From Actinomycetes bacterium (lineage in GTDB: Bacteria > Actinomycetota > Acidimicrobiia > Acidimicrobiales > Palsa-688): 7,876 bases of DNA. Location of the stretch: the NCBI GenBank assembly GCA_021808665.1, contig JAKBBA010000146.1:1-7876 (forward strand), in the 5' to 3' direction. The position numbers and the translations under genes are program-made. The notes below the pieces were generated by a model. It searched no databases and was not told the DNA's origin. It saw nothing but the letters and a program-made list of their open reading frames with translations. Below, one piece after another: positions 1-5,941 of the stretch. Within the stretch, counting starts at the first letter, position 1; every line of letters starts with the position of its first letter.

Positions 1-1
1 C

Positions 2-760
2 CAGACCCCGCTGTGGGCGGGCATTTACCTGATCCCACTCACGGTCGGTTTCCTAGCGGTCGGTCCGGTTGCGGGGATCCTGTCGGATCGCTACGGAGCC
101 CGATGGCTGGCGAGCGCGGGGCTGGCCCTGTCGGCAGCGGCTTTCTTGTTGCTCAACACGCTGCCCATGAACTTCTCCTACGTCCCCTTCGCCGGACTGG
201 TCCTGCTTTTTGCGCTCGGAATGGGCCTGTTCTTCACGCCGAACCAGGCGTCGGTCATGAACAGCCTTCCGCCCGACCAGCGCGGTGGCGGAGCCGGGAT
301 GCTCAACACCTTCCAGAACTCGGCTCAGGTGCTGTCGATGGGATTGTTCTTCACGATCGTGACGTTGGGGTTGGCTGCGACGCTGCCGTCGCATCTGTTT
401 TCTGGCCTGACGGCGGCCGGGGTGGCGCCCGCCGCGGCACACCGCGTCGCCGCCGAACCGCCGATAGGCAGCCTCTTCTCGGCGTTCCTCGGCTTCAACC
501 CGGTGCAGCAGCTGCTCGGGCCTGCCGGGCTGGCGCATTTGAGCGCGAGCCAGGTGACCTACGTGACCGGACGCTCCTTCTTCCCGAAACTGATCGAGTC
601 GTCGTTCGCGACCGGCCTGCACCTGGCGTTCGACTTCGCTGCGGGAGCGTCCGTGATAGCCATGGTCGTCTCGCTCATGAGAGGCAAGCGCTACGTCCAC
701 TCGATGAGCACCGAGCAGGCGGACGTAGCGACGCTTGAACCCGCACCCGCAGGCCGATGA
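2..760 (+). CDS. DHA2-family (EmrB/QacA-like) MFS multidrug exporter, 3' part only
   Basis: This is the C-terminal 252 residues of a major facilitator superfamily exporter; the gene begins before the window. The open frame runs from base 2 to the TGA at 758-760. A loop motif near the visible start (GPVAGILSDRYGARW) matches the MFS motif A type found between membrane helices. It is followed by several hydrophobic helices, and by the segment NQASVMNSLPPDQRGGGAGM and then TFQN, which is typical of 14-helix DHA2 drug:H+ antiporters. A long loop between the last helices (roughly the region coded by 400-600) and a basic cytoplasmic tail also fit DHA2 proteins. The family exports hydrophobic or cationic compounds across the inner membrane using the proton gradient; the substrate cannot be read from sequence. 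Its stop overlaps the start of the MerR regulator, so the two are probably translated together and the regulator probably controls this pump. Confidence 0.9.
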   Translation, partial: QTPLWAGIYLIPLTVGFLAVGPVAGILSDRYGARWLASAGLALSAAAFLLLNTLPMNFSYVPFAGLVLLFALGMGLFFTPNQASVMNSLPPDQRGGGAGMLNTFQNSAQVLSMGLFFTIVTLGLAATLPSHLFSGLTAAGVAPAAAHRVAAEPPIGSLFSAFLGFNPVQQLLGPAGLAHLSASQVTYVTGRSFFPKLIESSFATGLHLAFDFAAGASVIAMVVSLMRGKRYVHSMSTEQADVATLEPAPAGR

Positions 761-1212
761 CGTCGAGCGGGATCGTGGAGCGCGAACGGCTCCTTTCGAT
801 TGGGGCCGCGGCCGAGGCGGCGGGTGTCACCGAGAGAGCCCTTCGCTACTACCAGGAGTTGGGCCTCATCGAGCCTGCTGTGACGACCGGCGGGTCTCGA
901 CGCTACGCCCAGCGCGATCTCGACCGCGTGGCACGGATCCGGGAGTTGCAAGCTTTGCTCGGCTTCAACCTGGACGAGATAGCTGTCGTCCTGGTCAACG
1001 AGGACAGGACAGCGGCGATACGAGAGGCGTATTTCGACGAGGAGACGCCTGACTGCCGACGAGTTCAGTTGCTCGCCGAATCTCTCGACCTCGCCACGCA
1101 GATGCGCCGGACCGTGGAGGCAAAAAGGGCCGCTTTGGACGTGTTCGTCAGGGACCTCGACGAGAGGATCGACCGGATCCGCTCTGCGATGGGGGCGCGC
1201 CAAGCGCCGTAG
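757..1212 (+). CDS. MerR-family transcriptional regulator of the adjacent exporter
   Basis: A 151-residue DNA-binding regulator. The winged helix-turn-helix lies at about residues 13-32 (LSIGAAAEAAGVTERALRYY) with the wing GSRRY at 46-50, followed by the second helix pair to about residue 80. Residues ~102-145 form the long antiparallel dimer helix expected in MerR proteins. Only one cysteine (C100) is present, so the two- or three-cysteine metal site of MerR, CueR or ZntR is absent; this favours a regulator that senses organic compounds or one without a classic ligand domain. The protein is short after the dimer helix, so there is no large effector-binding domain of the BmrR type. The ATG at 757 overlaps the exporter stop (ATGA), implying translational coupling and autoregulation of a pump-regulator operon. 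The operator should lie upstream of the exporter gene, outside the window. Confidence 0.93.
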   Translation: MTSSGIVERERLLSIGAAAEAAGVTERALRYYQELGLIEPAVTTGGSRRYAQRDLDRVARIRELQALLGFNLDEIAVVLVNEDRTAAIREAYFDEETPDCRRVQLLAESLDLATQMRRTVEAKRAALDVFVRDLDERIDRIRSAMGARQAP

Positions 1213-1214
1213 CC

Positions 1215-1243
1215 TTGGCGGAGACGCTTCGGGCTGGTAGCGT
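1215..1243 (+). promoter_or_regulatory. Predicted sigma-70-type promoter of the Rpf-domain gene
   Basis: TTGGCG at 1215-1220 and TAGCGT at 1238-1243 are separated by exactly 17 bases, a good match to actinobacterial housekeeping promoters (TTGnCn and TAnnnT). A start of transcription near the A at 1250 would leave only about three bases before the GTG at 1253, so the message would be nearly leaderless. If translation instead began at the ATG at 1346, the leader would be about 95 bases. The -35 box begins three bases after the stop of the MerR gene, which separates this gene from the exporter operon. Confidence 0.55.
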
Positions 1244-1252
1244 CGAGGCACT

Positions 1253-2605
1253 GTGCCTTGTAGCTGCGAGCCCGGTAGGGCTTCCAGGAACGCCAGTGCC
1301 GCGCCCGGTGGGCGCCGGCGAACCTGGAGGCATCGGGGGTACGCGATGCTCTCGGCTGCCGTCGTGGTCGTCTTTACGCTTGGCGTCTTGCGTGCTCCAC
1401 AAGTGTCAGCGTCCACCCCGGCACAGATCCAATCGGAGATTTCCTCGCTACAGGCTCAGCTGGTAAGCGCCGGGGCGAGCGTTCATCAGGCGACCGTCGC
1501 GTACGGGGCCGCCGTCGCGTCGGAGCGGAGTCTTGCGGCGCAGGTCGCAAGCGACAAGGTCCTCGCCGACCGTGCGGCCGCGTCATTGTCGACGAGCGAG
1601 TCCGCGCTTCGCGTCGAGCTGGTGAGCGCGTACGTGGGCGGGTACATGACCTCACCGGTCGCTCCGGCCCACCCTGGAGGGGTCGGAGTGGCGGACCCTG
1701 CTGTCGCGGAGGGCTACATCTCAGTCGCAACGGATACTCTTCGCGGCGTCGTCGAGCGCTTCCGGACGGCTCGCCTCGAGTGGAGCGCCGCCCAGGCGAC
1801 CGTGACTGCACGCGAGAAGGCGTCGCGCCAGTCGGTGGTAGCGGCCGCGGCGGCTCGTGCGGCCGCGGTTCGCGAAGCCACCATCGTGAGCGGGCAGATC
1901 CAGGGTCTCCAGGCTCAGCTGACCGCCCTCGAAAGCCAAGTCGGGACCCGCGCAGGAGCCTCCACTCCCCAGGGGGGACCCGTCGGCGGTGGCCTTCTCG
2001 AAGCTGTGCAGTCCCAGCTGAACCTTGCCGGCGCTACCGCTGGGAGCGCGTCGGCGTCAGCTTCGGCGTCGGGCGGCGGCCGCTCCGCCCCGACTGCAAC
2101 CTCGGCTCCGGGCACGACAACTCGGGCGACAGCGCCTCCCACGGCGCCCGTCGAGGTTTCGACTCCAGCAACGACGGCTGCGCCGACTACTACTGCGCCG
2201 ACTACTACTGCGCCGCCTGCTACCGCTCCGGCGACGACCTCACCGGCGGCCACTGCGGCGCCCGCGACCTCCTCGTCGAGCCAGTCTACGAACACACCGG
2301 CTACGACTGTCCCAGGCACCTCCCAGCCGGCGTCGACGACCGGCTCAGGTTCCGCCGGTGCAACGCCCACCGCGGCGCACTGGCTTGCGCTTCGCCTCTG
2401 CGAGAGCGGCGACAACTACCAGGAGAACACAGGCAACGGCTACTTCGGTGCCTACCAGTTCAGCCAGGCAACCTGGAGCAGCCTCGGCTATCCAGGTCGC
2501 CCCGACCAAGAGCCGCCGTCGATGCAGGACCAGGCCGCGGCGACTCTGCAGGCCGAGTCCGGTTGGGGGGCATGGCCGTCCTGCTCGGCTGCGCTCGGTC
2601 TTTGA
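1253..2605 (+). CDS. Secreted coiled-coil protein with C-terminal resuscitation-promoting-factor (Rpf) muralytic domain
   Basis: A 450-residue exported wall enzyme. Residues ~21-53 look like a signal peptide: a basic stretch (RRRTWRHR), hydrophobic core to ~46, and a likely cleavage after VSA (51-53). Residues ~55-130 and ~160-230 are Ala/Gln-rich helices with coiled-coil character, containing LRVELVSAYVGGY, which recalls the N-domains of RipA/CwlO-type peptidoglycan hydrolases. Residues ~265-372 are a flexible linker rich in Thr, Pro, Ala and Ser. Residues ~376-450 form the Rpf domain: LCESGDNY carries catalytic Glu384, TGNGYFGAYQFSQATW is the family core, and GWGAWPSCSAALGL is the usual ending; Cys383 and Cys444 should form its disulphide. 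Rpf domains cleave peptidoglycan glycan strands. I chose GTG 1253 because it supplies the positively charged n-region and lies just after a promoter; ATG 1346 is the alternative and would give a signal peptide without positive charges before its hydrophobic core. The Rpf assignment is firm; the role of the N-domain is inferred. Confidence 0.88.
   Translation: MPCSCEPGRASRNASAAPGGRRRTWRHRGYAMLSAAVVVVFTLGVLRAPQVSASTPAQIQSEISSLQAQLVSAGASVHQATVAYGAAVASERSLAAQVASDKVLADRAAASLSTSESALRVELVSAYVGGYMTSPVAPAHPGGVGVADPAVAEGYISVATDTLRGVVERFRTARLEWSAAQATVTAREKASRQSVVAAAAARAAAVREATIVSGQIQGLQAQLTALESQVGTRAGASTPQGGPVGGGLLEAVQSQLNLAGATAGSASASASASGGGRSAPTATSAPGTTTRATAPPTAPVEVSTPATTAAPTTTAPTTTAPPATAPATTSPAATAAPATSSSSQSTNTPATTVPGTSQPASTTGSGSAGATPTAAHWLALRLCESGDNYQENTGNGYFGAYQFSQATWSSLGYPGRPDQEPPSMQDQAAATLQAESGWGAWPSCSAALGL
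2180..2209 (+). repeat. Two exact 15-base tandem repeats in the Rpf linker
   Basis: The unit GCGCCGACTACTACT occurs at 2180-2194 and again at 2195-2209, followed by a partial copy (GCGCCG). It encodes APTTT twice inside the Thr/Pro linker. In-frame slippage here would lengthen or shorten the linker in five-residue steps without disturbing the catalytic domain. Confidence 0.85.
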
Positions 2606-2622
2606 CGTCGTGGCAGTCCATG

Positions 2623-2640
2623 CCGGCACCCCTTCGCCGG
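2623..2640 (+). other. Small GC-rich inverted repeat between the Rpf gene and the DPA operon
   Basis: CCGGC at 2623-2627 can pair with GCCGG at 2636-2640 around an eight-base loop. It lies 17 bases after the Rpf stop and just before the predicted -10 box at 2642. It has no T tract. It could be a weak terminator of the Rpf transcript or simply chance in GC-rich DNA; it also sits where the -35 and spacer region of the next promoter would be. Confidence 0.3.
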
Positions 2641-2641
2641 G

Positions 2642-2647
2642 TAGGCT
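2642..2647 (+). promoter_or_regulatory. Predicted -10 box of a leaderless promoter for the DPA operon
   Basis: TAGGCT (TANNNT type) is followed by six bases and then the GTG at 2654, so transcription would begin at or next to the start codon itself. Leaderless messages of this form are common in actinobacteria. No convincing Shine-Dalgarno sequence precedes the GTG, which supports the idea. I see no good -35 hexamer at 16-18 bases upstream; such promoters often lack one. Confidence 0.55.
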
Positions 2648-2653
2648 AGGCGA

Positions 2654-3502
2654 GTGATCCGCTCCGACGAGACGACCGGGCGCGTGCAGACCGACGAAGC
2701 GCCCCTGAACTTACGCGACAAGACTCTCGTCGGCGGTCGCGGCCGGTGGTTGGGTAGCACGACCGCCGAGCGTGTGGAGCTGAAGCTCGTCTGGTGGCGC
2801 GAGGTCCTGCTTGTTGCCGTGTTCTACGCCGTGTACAGCGCTATCCGCGACATAAGGGGAACGAAACCGGTGTCCGCCGCTCAGGCGCTCGCCAACGCGA
2901 AGATAATCATCTCCTTCGAGCGGGACCTGGGCGTCTTCGTCGAGCAGCACATCCAGCACTTCTTCATGCAGAGCCGCTTCATCATCGAAGCGTTCGACGT
3001 CTGGTACGGGACCACGCACTTCGTGATCACCGGAGGCCTGCTACTCGTCTTGTTCTACAAGTTCCCCGACCGGTACCGGATCTGGCGTGACACCCTCGCG
3101 ATCCTCACGGCGCTCGCGCTCATCGGCTTCGCGGTGTTCCCGATGATGCCCCCGCGGCTGCTGCCCGCGAGCTACGGTTTCGTCGACACCCTGCGGGTCG
3201 TCGGCGGCCTGTGGAACTTTAACAGCGGGCCGATGAACGACCTGTCGAACCAGTACGCAGCCATGCCGAGCCTGCACTTCGCCTGGGCGTTGTGGTGCGG
3301 GCTCGTCCTCGCAGCGATGTTCAAGACCAGACGAGCCCGCGTGCTCGCCTACTGCTATCCGGCGGTCACCGTCGTGTGCGTGATAGTCACAGCCAATCAC
3401 CTTTTCAGCGACGTAGCCGCCGGGGCGGCGATAACGGTCATCGGTTACGTCGGGGCGGTCACGCTGCAGGCTCTACGGTCGCGCCGCTACAGTTGGAACT
3501 AG
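2654..3502 (+). CDS. PAP2-superfamily membrane phosphatase, AUR1/PAP2_3-like; candidate DPPR 5-phosphate phosphatase
   Basis: A 282-residue membrane protein with about six hydrophobic helices (near 49-65, 110-135, 147-164, 207-223, 229-246, 254-272). Catalytic signatures of the PAP2 superfamily are present: MPSLHFAWA with His208, and ANHLFSDVAAG with His249 and Asp253, the His-x3-Asp pair. The preceding FPMMPPRLLP (162-171) is typical of the PAP2_3 branch that includes inositol-phosphorylceramide synthase-like enzymes. The family removes or transfers phosphate groups on lipids through a phospho-histidine intermediate. As the first gene of the DPA operon, 11 bases before the UbiA gene, its likely substrate is polyprenylphosphoryl-ribose 5-phosphate, the job proposed for Rv3807c in M. 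tuberculosis. It is longer than the Rv3807c protein and its motifs look different. A phosphotransferase in inositol-lipid synthesis is an alternative. Start: GTG 2654, placed by the leaderless promoter. Confidence 0.9.
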   Translation: MIRSDETTGRVQTDEAPLNLRDKTLVGGRGRWLGSTTAERVELKLVWWREVLLVAVFYAVYSAIRDIRGTKPVSAAQALANAKIIISFERDLGVFVEQHIQHFFMQSRFIIEAFDVWYGTTHFVITGGLLLVLFYKFPDRYRIWRDTLAILTALALIGFAVFPMMPPRLLPASYGFVDTLRVVGGLWNFNSGPMNDLSNQYAAMPSLHFAWALWCGLVLAAMFKTRRARVLAYCYPAVTVVCVIVTANHLFSDVAAGAAITVIGYVGAVTLQALRSRRYSWN

Positions 3503-3513
3503 AGCGTCCCGGT

Positions 3514-4467
3514 GTGACCCGCCTGGGCGGGCTGAACGGCGGCGAAGCGGGTGGCGGTGAGCCGAACGCGAGCGCACCGCCGGGAGTGGCCGCTGTAATC
3601 CGCGGCGTGTGGCGGAGCGTCCGGGTAAAGCAATGGACCAAGAACGTTCTCGTGTTCGCCGCCCCCGGGGCGGCGGGGGTTCTGACCCACAGGGTTGCGC
3701 TGGAACGCTCGATCGCCGCGTTCGCGCTGTTCTGCGCTCTGGCGGCCGGCACCTACCTTCTAAACGACAGCGTCGACGTGGAAGCCGATCGCAGGCACCC
3801 GGTCAAACGTAACCGTCCGATTGCCGCTGGTATCGTCAGCGTCCGACTCGCCGTCGTGCTCGCCGTAGTGCTCATGGTGGGTTCGGTGACGCTCGGGTCG
3901 CTTCTGCGTCTGCAGTTCGGTTTGGTCCTCGGGATCTACGTGGTAGTCCAAATCGCCTACAGCAGCTACCTCAAGCACCTGCCCGTCTACGACTTGACGT
4001 CGGTGGCGGCGGGCTTCCTGCTTCGCAGTATCGCAGGGGCTGTGGCTGTTCCCGTGGCAGTCTCGGAGTGGTTCCTCATAGTCACGACGTTCGGCAGTCT
4101 GCTGATGGTGACAGGCAAACGGCTCGCCGAGCACGCCGAGCTCGGAGAGGAACGAGGCGGGCACCGGGCAACCCTCGACGCCTACAGCACCACGTTCCTT
4201 CGTATCGTCGTCGCATTGGCCGCCACGGGGGCCGTCGTCGGCTACAGCCTGTGGGCGTTCTCCTTGCAGACGGCGACTATCCACCATCACGACGAGATCT
4301 TCTTCCAGGTGTCGATAGTCCCGATCCTTCTGGGTTTGCTCCACTTCACGTTCCTGATCGACAGCGGCAAAGGCGCCCGCCCGGAGGATCTCGTACTACA
4401 CGACCGCCAACTGCAGCTGCTGGGCCTCATCTGGGTCGTCTTGTTCGCCTTCGGCGTATACCACTAG
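3514..4467 (+). CDS. ubiA: UbiA-family decaprenyl-phosphate phosphoribosyltransferase (DPPR synthase)
   Basis: A 317-residue polytopic membrane prenyltransferase that joins 5-phosphoribosyl pyrophosphate to a polyprenyl phosphate, giving DPPR and committing carbon to the arabinan donor. The early motif VKQWTKNVLVFAAP (38-51) matches Rv3806c-type enzymes. The first Asp-rich site is N84-D85-x2-D88-x3-D92, followed by RRHPVKRNRPIAAG (93-106), the hallmark of the phosphoribosyl branch rather than the ubiquinone branch. The second polar site is YSSYLKHLPVYD (149-160) with Arg171, and GKRLAE (201-206) and the late PEDLVLHDRQLQLL (290-303) also match. Nine helices are expected and the hydrophobicity fits. 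Length is close to the mycobacterial enzyme (about 300). The start is uncertain: GTG 3514 lies 11 bases after the PAP2 stop with a weak ribosome site and gives a Gly-rich disordered N-terminus; GTG 3586 would give 293 residues. The next gene begins 7 bases after the stop. Confidence 0.93.
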   Translation: MTRLGGLNGGEAGGGEPNASAPPGVAAVIRGVWRSVRVKQWTKNVLVFAAPGAAGVLTHRVALERSIAAFALFCALAAGTYLLNDSVDVEADRRHPVKRNRPIAAGIVSVRLAVVLAVVLMVGSVTLGSLLRLQFGLVLGIYVVVQIAYSSYLKHLPVYDLTSVAAGFLLRSIAGAVAVPVAVSEWFLIVTTFGSLLMVTGKRLAEHAELGEERGGHRATLDAYSTTFLRIVVALAATGAVVGYSLWAFSLQTATIHHHDEIFFQVSIVPILLGLLHFTFLIDSGKGARPEDLVLHDRQLQLLGLIWVVLFAFGVYH

Positions 4468-4470
4468 AGG
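4467..4470 (+). promoter_or_regulatory. Ribosome binding site of dprE1
   Basis: GAGG overlaps the last base of the UbiA stop codon and sits four bases before the ATG at 4475. It supports that start and shows that UbiA and DprE1 are translated from one message. Confidence 0.5.
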
Positions 4471-4474
4471 ACGG

Positions 4475-5941
4475 ATGCGAACCGACGACAATCGAGCGGA
4501 GGAAGGGTCTCCCGAGAAGACCCTATTGGCCGGTTGGGGTCGAACGTCTCCGACGTCAGCGGCGCTGTACAAGCCTCGCGCCCCCCGCCAGGTCGAGGAG
4601 ATCAGCCGCTCGGCAGGACCGAGGGGCATCATAGGAAGGGGACTCGGGCGAAGTTACGGTGACGCAGCGCAAAACGCCGGCGGCACCGTCGTCGACATGA
4701 CCTCCGCCGAGCGGATCCTCGACGTGAACCTCGCCGAGGCGACTGCGACAGTCGAGGCCGGGGTGAGCCTGCACAAGCTGATGCGGACCCTCGTTCCGCT
4801 AGGGCTGTGGCCGGCCGTTTCCCCGGGGACACGCTACGTGACGGTAGGCGGGGCGATCGGCTCCGACGTGCACGGCAAGGGCCACCACCGCGACGGCACT
4901 TTCGGATCCCACGTGCGCTCGTTGGACCTCTACGCTCCCGGCCCCGGTCGTCTCACGTTGAGCCCCGACGCCACGCCCGACGAGTTCTGGGCGACGACAG
5001 GCGGGATGGGACTCACCGGGATCGTCGAGCGGGCCACCATCGAGCTTCTGCGAGTCGAGACGGCGTCGGTGCGTGTCGACTCGCAGCGCACGACCGACCT
5101 GGACTCCACGATGGCCGTGATGGCCGAACGTGACCACCTCTACCGGTATTCCGTGGCGTGGATCGACTGCCTCGCACGCGGGTCGTCCCTCGGCCGGTCG
5201 ATCGTCGAGTTCGGCGAGCACGCCCGCCTCGAAGACCTGCCTGTCAAGGGCCGTACACCATCGAAAGCGTTGCGCTTCGAACCGCCTGACTCGCTGCCGG
5301 CCCCGCCGTGGGCGCCCTCTGGGCTGCTGAACCGCTGGAGCGTCGCAGCCTTCAACGAGCTGTGGTATCGCAAGGCACCCGCTCGTTCCAGCGGTCACGT
5401 GGTAGGCGCCTCCAAGTTCTTCCATCCACTCGACATGATCGACGGCTGGAACAGGATCTACGGCAAACGGGGTTTCCTGCAGTACCAGTTCGTCCTGCCA
5501 TACGGCGAGGAGCTGGTACTGCGTCGTGTCATCGAAAGGCTCGTGACAGCGAGGGCAGCTTCGTTTCTTGCCGTGCTCAAACGCTTCGGGCCGGCAAACC
5601 CGGCCCCATTGTCGTTCCCGAGCGAAGGCTGGACGTTGGCGTTGGACCTGCCGGTCAGCTTCGGAGGTCTCGCCGGCGAGCTCGACGCCATCGACGAGGA
5701 CATCGCAGGGGCGGGCGGCCGGGTCTACCTGGCCAAGGACTCGCGATTGCGCCCGGAGCTGCTCGAAGTCATGTACCCGAAACTTCCCGCATGGCGCGAG
5801 GTGCGCGAGCGGCTCGACCCGAAAGGCGTCATGCAGTCGGATCTCATGAGACGTCTTCCTGCCCTGCGCTTCGGTGACCGGCGCGGCGAGCGGCCTTACG
5901 GGGCTCGCCTCGAAAATTCGATTACGACGGAGGAACAATGA
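4475..5941 (+). CDS. dprE1: Decaprenylphosphoryl-ribose 2'-oxidase (FAD-dependent) DprE1
   Basis: A 488-residue flavoprotein that oxidises polyprenylphosphoryl-ribose at C2' to the keto intermediate used by DprE2. The N-terminal FAD-binding part holds GWGRTSP (20-26), GRGLGRSYGDAAQN (54-67) with Tyr61, and PGTRYVTVGGAIGSDVHGK (117-135) then GHH, with His133 equivalent to flavin-contacting His132 of M. tuberculosis. The substrate domain has FHPLDMIDGWNRIYG, FLQYQF (334-339), FGPANPAPLSFP and YLAKDSR with Lys421, equivalent to catalytic Lys418. Anchored on FLQYQF and GW-x3-D-x-P, the residue matching M. tuberculosis Cys387 is Ala389 (TLALDLP here, NICVDFP there). So the cysteine attacked by covalent benzothiazinones is missing, while the catalytic residues are kept. 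A tail of about 20 residues past the usual end contains the ribosome site for dprE2, and the TGA overlaps the dprE2 ATG. Start ATG 4475 has GAGG four bases upstream. Confidence 0.96.
   Translation: MRTDDNRAEEGSPEKTLLAGWGRTSPTSAALYKPRAPRQVEEISRSAGPRGIIGRGLGRSYGDAAQNAGGTVVDMTSAERILDVNLAEATATVEAGVSLHKLMRTLVPLGLWPAVSPGTRYVTVGGAIGSDVHGKGHHRDGTFGSHVRSLDLYAPGPGRLTLSPDATPDEFWATTGGMGLTGIVERATIELLRVETASVRVDSQRTTDLDSTMAVMAERDHLYRYSVAWIDCLARGSSLGRSIVEFGEHARLEDLPVKGRTPSKALRFEPPDSLPAPPWAPSGLLNRWSVAAFNELWYRKAPARSSGHVVGASKFFHPLDMIDGWNRIYGKRGFLQYQFVLPYGEELVLRRVIERLVTARAASFLAVLKRFGPANPAPLSFPSEGWTLALDLPVSFGGLAGELDAIDEDIAGAGGRVYLAKDSRLRPELLEVMYPKLPAWREVRERLDPKGVMQSDLMRRLPALRFGDRRGERPYGARLENSITTEEQ
5929..5933 (+). 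promoter_or_regulatory. Ribosome binding site of dprE2
   Basis: A full GGAGG lies inside the end of dprE1, four bases before the ATG at 5938. With the ATGA overlap of the two genes it fixes the dprE2 start and implies coupled, near equal production of the two epimerase halves. Confidence 0.7.

Noticed and set aside
13..738. A 241-codon + strand frame over the MFS gene
   Set aside because: Arg/Gly/Pro-rich shadow frame; the frame from base 2 has clear membrane helices and MFS motifs.
1250..1345. A possible c-di-AMP (ydaO-type) riboswitch before the Rpf gene, as known for some actinobacterial rpf genes
   Set aside because: A TAGGGCTTCC stretch and GGCGAACC are present, but not in the expected order, and the hallmark GGGGAACC and CCGTCAGCTAACC blocks are missing. 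The stretch also reads as a sensible signal-peptide n-region from GTG 1253.
1915..2415. A 166-codon open frame on the - strand rich in Val, Ala and Gly
   Set aside because: It is the complement of the repetitive Thr/Pro/Ala linker of the Rpf protein; the low-complexity hydrophobic composition follows from that and has no start-site support.
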